Below, piece after piece: positions 59,101 through 64,000 of a stretch of DNA of 64,000 nt. The notes beneath the pieces are model-generated. The model was not told the origin of the DNA. It saw only the letters and a list, made by a program, of their open reading frames with translations, and did not search any database. This stretch comes from Prochilodus magdalenae (lineage: Eukaryota; Chordata; Actinopteri; Characiformes; Prochilodontidae). The translations under genes were made by a program, and so were the position numbers. Positions within the stretch are counted from its first letter, which is position 1; each line of letters starts with the position of its first letter. The stretch lies in contig JAMWET010002911.1 in assembly GCA_024036415.1 (NCBI GenBank), forward strand, positions 533,110 through 597,109. The letters run 5' to 3'.

Positions 59101-62100
59101 CCATTTGCTAAATATCAATTTAGACATAAGCCTCAAGTGGGAAAAACAAACTATGGAAGGCGTAGCACAGGCATGGAAGGTCCTAGAGTTACCAAACTTG
59201 GCACAAATTGACATCACCACACTCTGATGACCTGGCCCAAGTTTGGTGACTCTAGGATCAAAGGTCAGGGAGTTACAGACAAATCCATTTGCTAAATATC
59301 AATTTAGACATAAGCCTCAAGTGGGAAAAACAAACTATGGAAGGCGTAGCACAGGCACGGAAGGTCCTAGAGTTACCATACTTGGCACAAATTGACATCA
59401 GCACACTCTGATGACTCTGATGACTCTGGATCAAGAGTCAGGGAGTTACAGACAAATCCATTTGCTAAATATCAATTTAGACATAAGCCTCAAGTGGGAA
59501 AAAACAAACTATGCAAGGCACAGCACAGGCATGGTAGGGCCTAGACTTACCAAACTTGGCACAAATTGACATCACCACACTGTAATGACCACACTGTAAT
59601 GACTTTGGTGACTCTAGGATCAAAGGTCAAGGAGTTACAGCCAAATCCATTTGCTAAATATCAATTTAGACATAAGCCTCAAGTGGGAAAAACAAACCAT
59701 GCAAGGCGTAGCACGGGCATGGAAGGTCCTAGAGTTACCAAACTTGGCACAAGTTGACATCACCACACTCTGATGACCTGGCATAAGTTTGGTGACTCTA
59801 GGATCAAAGGTCAGGGAGTTACAGTCAAATCCATTTGGTAAATGTGAATTTAGACATAAGCCTCAAGTGGGAAAAACAAACCATGCAAGGCATAGCACGG
59901 GCATGGAAGGTCCTAGAGTTACCAAACTTGGCACAAATTGACATCACCACACTCTGATGACCTGGTCCGAGTTTGGTGACTCTAGGATCAAAGGTCAGGG
60001 AGTTACAGACAAATCCATTTGCTAAATATCAATTTAGACATAAGCCTCAAGTGTTAAAAACAAACCATGCAAGGCACAGCACAGGCATGGAAGGGTCTAG
60101 ACTTACCAAACTTGGCACACTTTGACATCACCAGACTCTGATGACCTGGCCCGAGTTTGGTGACTCTAGGATCAAAGGTCAGGGAGTTACAGACAAATCC
60201 ATTTGCTAAATATCAATTTAGACATAAGCCTCAAGTGGGAAAAACAAACCATGCAAGGCACAGCACAGGCATGGAAGGTCCTAGAGTTACCAAACTTGGC
60301 ACAAATTGACATCACCACACTCTGATGACCTGGCCCAAGTTTGGTGACTCTAGGATCAAAGATCAGGGAGTTACAGCCAAATCCATTTGCTAAATATCCA
60401 TTTAGACATAAGCATCATGTAGGAAAAACAAACCATGCAAGGCATTACACGGGCATGGAAGGTCCTAGAGTTACCAAACTTGGCACAAATTGACATCACC
60501 ACACTCTGATGACCTGGTCCGAGTTTGGTGACTCTTAGGATCAAAGGTCAGGGAGTTACAGACAAATCCATTTGCTAAATATCAATTTAGACATAAGCCT
60601 CAAGTGGGAAAAACAAACCATGCAAGGCACAGCACAGGCATGGAAGGTCCTAGACTTACCAAACTTGGCACACTTTGACATCACCAGACTCTGATGACCT
60701 GGCCCGAGTTTGGTGACTCTAGGATCAAAGGTCAGGGAGTTACAGCCAAATCAATTTGCTAAATATCAATTTAGACATAAGCCTCAAGTGGGAAAAAAAA
60801 CTATGCAAGGCGTAGCACGAGCATGGAAGGTCCTAAAGTTACCAAACTTGGCACAAATTGACATCACCACACTCTGATGATCTGGCCTTAGATTGGTGAC
60901 TCTAGGATCAAAGGTCAGGGAGTTACAGCCAAATCCATTTGGTAAATATCAATTTAGACATAAGCCTCAAGTGGAAAAAAAAACATGCAACGTCTAGCAA
61001 GGGCATAGAAGGTCCTAGACTTACCAAACTTACCAAACTTGCACACAAATTGACATCACCACACTCTGATGACCTGGCCCGAGTTTGGTGACTCTAGGAT
61101 CAAAGGTCAAAGGAGTTACAACAATCCAAATCCATTTGGTAAATGTGAATTTAGACATAAGCCTCAAGTGGGAAAAGCAAACCATGCAAGGCATTACACG
61201 GGCATGGAAGGTCCTAGAGTTACCAAACTTGGCACAAATTGACATCACCAGACTCTGATGACCTGGCCCGAGTTTGGTGACTCTAGGATCAAAGGTCAGG
61301 GAGTTACAGCCAAATCCATTTGCTAAATATCAATTTAGACATAAGCCTCAAGTGGGAAAAAAAACATGCAAGGAGTAGCACGGGCATGGAAGGTCCTAGA
61401 GTTACCAAACTTGGCACAAATTGACATCACCACACTCTGATGACCTGGCCTTAGATTGGTGACTCTAGGATCAAAGGTCAGGGAGTTACAGCCAAATCAA
61501 TTTGCTAAATATCAATTTAGACATAAGCCTCAAGTGGGGAAAAAAACATGCAAGGAGTAGCACGGGCATGGAAGGTCCTAGAGTTACCAAACTTGGCACA
61601 AATTGACATCACCACACTCTGATGACCTGGTCCGAGTTTGGTGACTCTAGGATCAAAGGTCAGGGAGTTACAGCCAAATCCATTTGCTAAATATCAATTT
61701 AGACATAAGCCTCAAGTGGGAAAAAACAAACTATGCAAGGCATAGCACGGGCATGGAAGGTCCTAGAGTTACCAAACTTGGCACAAATTGACATCACCAC
61801 ACTCTGATGACCTGGTCCGAGTTTGGTGACTCTAGGATCAAAGGTCAGGGAGTTACAGCCAAATCAATTTGCTAAATATCAATTTAGACATAAGCCTCAA
61901 GTGGGAAAAACAAACCATGCAAGGCACAGCACAGGCATGGAAGGTCCTAAAGTTACCAAACGTGGCACAAATTGACATCACCACACTCTGATAACGTGGT
62001 CCGAGTTTGGTGACTCTAGGATCAAAGGTCAGGGAGTTACAGCCATTTGCTAAATATCAATTTAGACATAAGCCTCAAGTGGGAAAAACAAACCATGCAA

Positions 62101-63872
62101 GGCACAGCACAGGCATGGAAGGTTCTAGACTTACCAAACTTGGCACAAGTTTACATCACCACACTCTGATGACCTGGTCCGAGTTTTGTGACTCTAGGAT
62201 CAAAGGTCAGGGAGTTACAGTCAAATCAATTTGGTAAATGTGAATTTACACATAAGCCTCAAGTGGGAAAAACAAACCATGCAAGGCATAGCACGGGCAT
62301 GGAAGGTCCTAGAGTTACCAAACTTGGCACAAATTGACATCACCACACTCTGATGACCTGGTCCGAGTTTGGTGACTCTAGGATCAAAGGTCAGGGAGTT
62401 ACAGACAAATCCATTTGCTAAATGTCAATTTAGACATAAGCCTCAAGTGGGAAAAACAAACCATGCAAGGCACAGCACAGGCATGGAAGGTCCTAGAGTT
62501 ACCAAACTTGGCACAAATTGACATCACCACACTCTGATGACATGGTCCGAGTTTGGTGACTCTAGGATCAAAGGTCAGGGAGTTACAGACAAATCCATTT
62601 GCTAAATATCAATTTAGACATAAGCCTCAAGTGGGAAAAACAAACCATGCAAGGCACAGCACAGGCATGGAAGGTCCTAGAGTTACCAAACTTGGCACAA
62701 ATTGACATCACCACACTCTGATGACCTGGTCCGAGTTTGGTGACTCTAGGATCAAAGGTCAGGGAGTTACAGACAAATCCATTTGCTAAATATCAATTTA
62801 GACATAAGCCTCAAGTGGGAAAAACCAATTATGCAACTTCTAGCAAGGGCATGGAAGGTCCTAGAGTTACCAAACTTGGCACAAATTGACATCACCACAC
62901 TCTGATGACCTGGTCCGAGTTTGGTGACTCTAGGATCAAAGGTCAGGGAGTTACAGACAAATCCATTTGCTAAATATCAATTTAGACATAAGCCTCAAGT
63001 GGGAAAAGCAAACCATGCAAGGCATTACACGGGCATGGAAGGTCCTAGAGTTACCAAACTTGGCACAAATTGACATCACCACACTCTGATGACCTGGTCC
63101 GAGTTTGGTGACTCTAGGATCAAAGGTCAGGGAGTTACAGACAAATCCATTTGCTAAATATCAATTTAGACATAAGCCTCAAGTGGGAAAAACAAACCAT
63201 GCAAGGCACAACACAGGCATGGAAGGTCCTAAAGTTACCAAACTTGGCACAAATTGACATCACCACACTCTGATAACGTGGTCCGAGTTTGGTGACTCTA
63301 GGCTCAAAGCTCAGGGAGTTAAAGCCATTTGCTAAATATCAATTTAGACATAAGCCTCAAGTGGGAAAAACAAACCATGCAAGGCACAGCACAGGCATGG
63401 AAGGGCCTAGAGTTACCAAACTTGGCACAAATTGACATCACCACACTCTGATGACCTGGTCCGAGTTTGGTGACTCTAGGATCAAAGGTCAGGGAGTTAC
63501 AGCCAAATCCATTTGCTAAATATCAATTTAGACATAAGCCTCAAGTGGGAAAAAACAAACTATGCAAGGCGTAGCACGGGCATGGAAGGTCCTAGAGTTA
63601 CCAAACTTGGCACAAATTGACATCACCACACTCTGATGACCTGGTCCGAGTTTGGTGACTCTAGGATCAAAGGTCAGGGAGTTACAGCCAAATCCATTTG
63701 CTAAATATCAATTTAGACATAAGCCTCAAGTGGGAAAAACAAACCATGCAAGGAGTAGCACGGGCATGGAAGGTCCTAGAGTTACCAAACTTGGCACAAA
63801 TTGACATCACCACACTCTGATGACCTGGTCCGAGTTTGGTGAGGACCTGGATTTAAACATCAAGTGGGAAAA
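56106..63872 (+). repeat. 184-bp satellite array 2, about 42 homogeneous monomers
   Basis: The period is 184 bp: GGCATGGAAGG occurs at intervals of exactly 184 in many successive units (61935, 62297, 62481, 62665, 62849). All units are in plus orientation. Most differences are confined to one hypervariable spot: CATGCAAGGCACAGCACAGG versus GGCGTAGCACGG versus GGAGTAGCACGG. Scrambled or shortened units occur near 58400-58450 and 59405-59430. The array is much more uniform than the left one and so probably amplified more recently. Each unit contains the 21-bp stem described in the findings. Confidence 0.97.
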
Positions 63873-64000
63873 ATCAATCAATCAATCAATCAACATTTAT
63901 TTTCATAGTGCTTTTTACAACAGATGCTGTCACAAAGCAGCTTTACAAAGAATCTTTACAAAGAATCTGGTGTTCGAACCACCAATGAGCAAGCCGGGGG
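63873..64000 (-). mobile_element. L2 LINE 3' end, inverted, cut by the window edge
   Basis: It starts with an ATCA tail repeat, then CATAGTGCTTTTTACAACAG, GTCACAAAGCAGC and GAACCACCAATGAGCAAGCC. This is the reverse complement of the L2 3' UTR seen at about 52010-52124. It is inserted in satellite sequence; the body lies beyond the window. Confidence 0.92.

Noticed and set aside
56106..63872. Possible CRISPR-like array
   Set aside because: The units are contiguous 184-bp tandem repeats without unique spacers, in a eukaryotic context.

Overview
The window looks like teleost fish nuclear DNA, probably satellite-rich heterochromatin or a transposon graveyard. The evidence is a set of repeat families typical of fish (IR/DR Tc1, fish L1, L2 with a TGAT tail, BEL/Pao, hAT with a BED finger, a two-gene CACTA-like family), spliced transposon genes with GT..AG introns, and microsatellites. 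I see no intact host gene and no tRNA or rRNA. Almost every coding stretch is a broken transposon gene. All family names come from recalled protein motifs, not from a search.

Layout. 1-961: a mixed flank ending in a dispersed leader module. 962-28063: a 184-bp satellite array, old and diverged. It is interrupted by a Tc1 element (1199-2740), an L1 (6190-16576) that itself hosts a 6.3-kb long-TIR transposon (9347-15609), an internal L1 fragment (20926-22655, minus) and a stub of another Tc1 (24416-24530). 28064-30823: about twelve copies of an unrelated 226-230-bp satellite. 30824-33330: a broken SAM-domain-like C-terminus and a LINE fragment. 33330-42260: a minus-strand BEL/Pao retrotransposon. 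It is split by a 3.1-kb CACTA-like insertion carrying a spliced gene, and it has a 0.6-kb internal duplication around a LINE fragment. 42290-46620: a spliced hAT transposase gene (plus). 46841-49310: a minisatellite and a minus-strand two-gene CACTA-like remnant. 50536-52124: an L2 3' half. 53690-55905: another transposase-like pseudogene. 55890-56105: the leader module again. 56106-63872: a much more homogeneous 184-bp array of about 42 copies. 63873-64000: an inverted L2 tail.

Order of events read from the nesting: satellite first, then L1 (13-bp target duplication in satellite sequence), then the long-TIR element (8-bp target duplication inside L1 ORF2). On the right, BEL came first and the CACTA-like element landed in its integrase.

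Most notable: (1) the 184-bp monomer contains a 21-bp stem with two G.T wobbles around a 35-nt loop, and the unrelated second satellite is also built around a hairpin; (2) both 184-bp arrays begin next to the same leader module, a third copy of which adjoins the BEL 3' end; (3) the long-TIR element carries a Merlin-like transposase remnant, a CCDC106-like exon, subterminal 185-bp repeats and an 87-bp-arm palindrome; (4) the satellite changes orientation exactly at the Tc1 ends.
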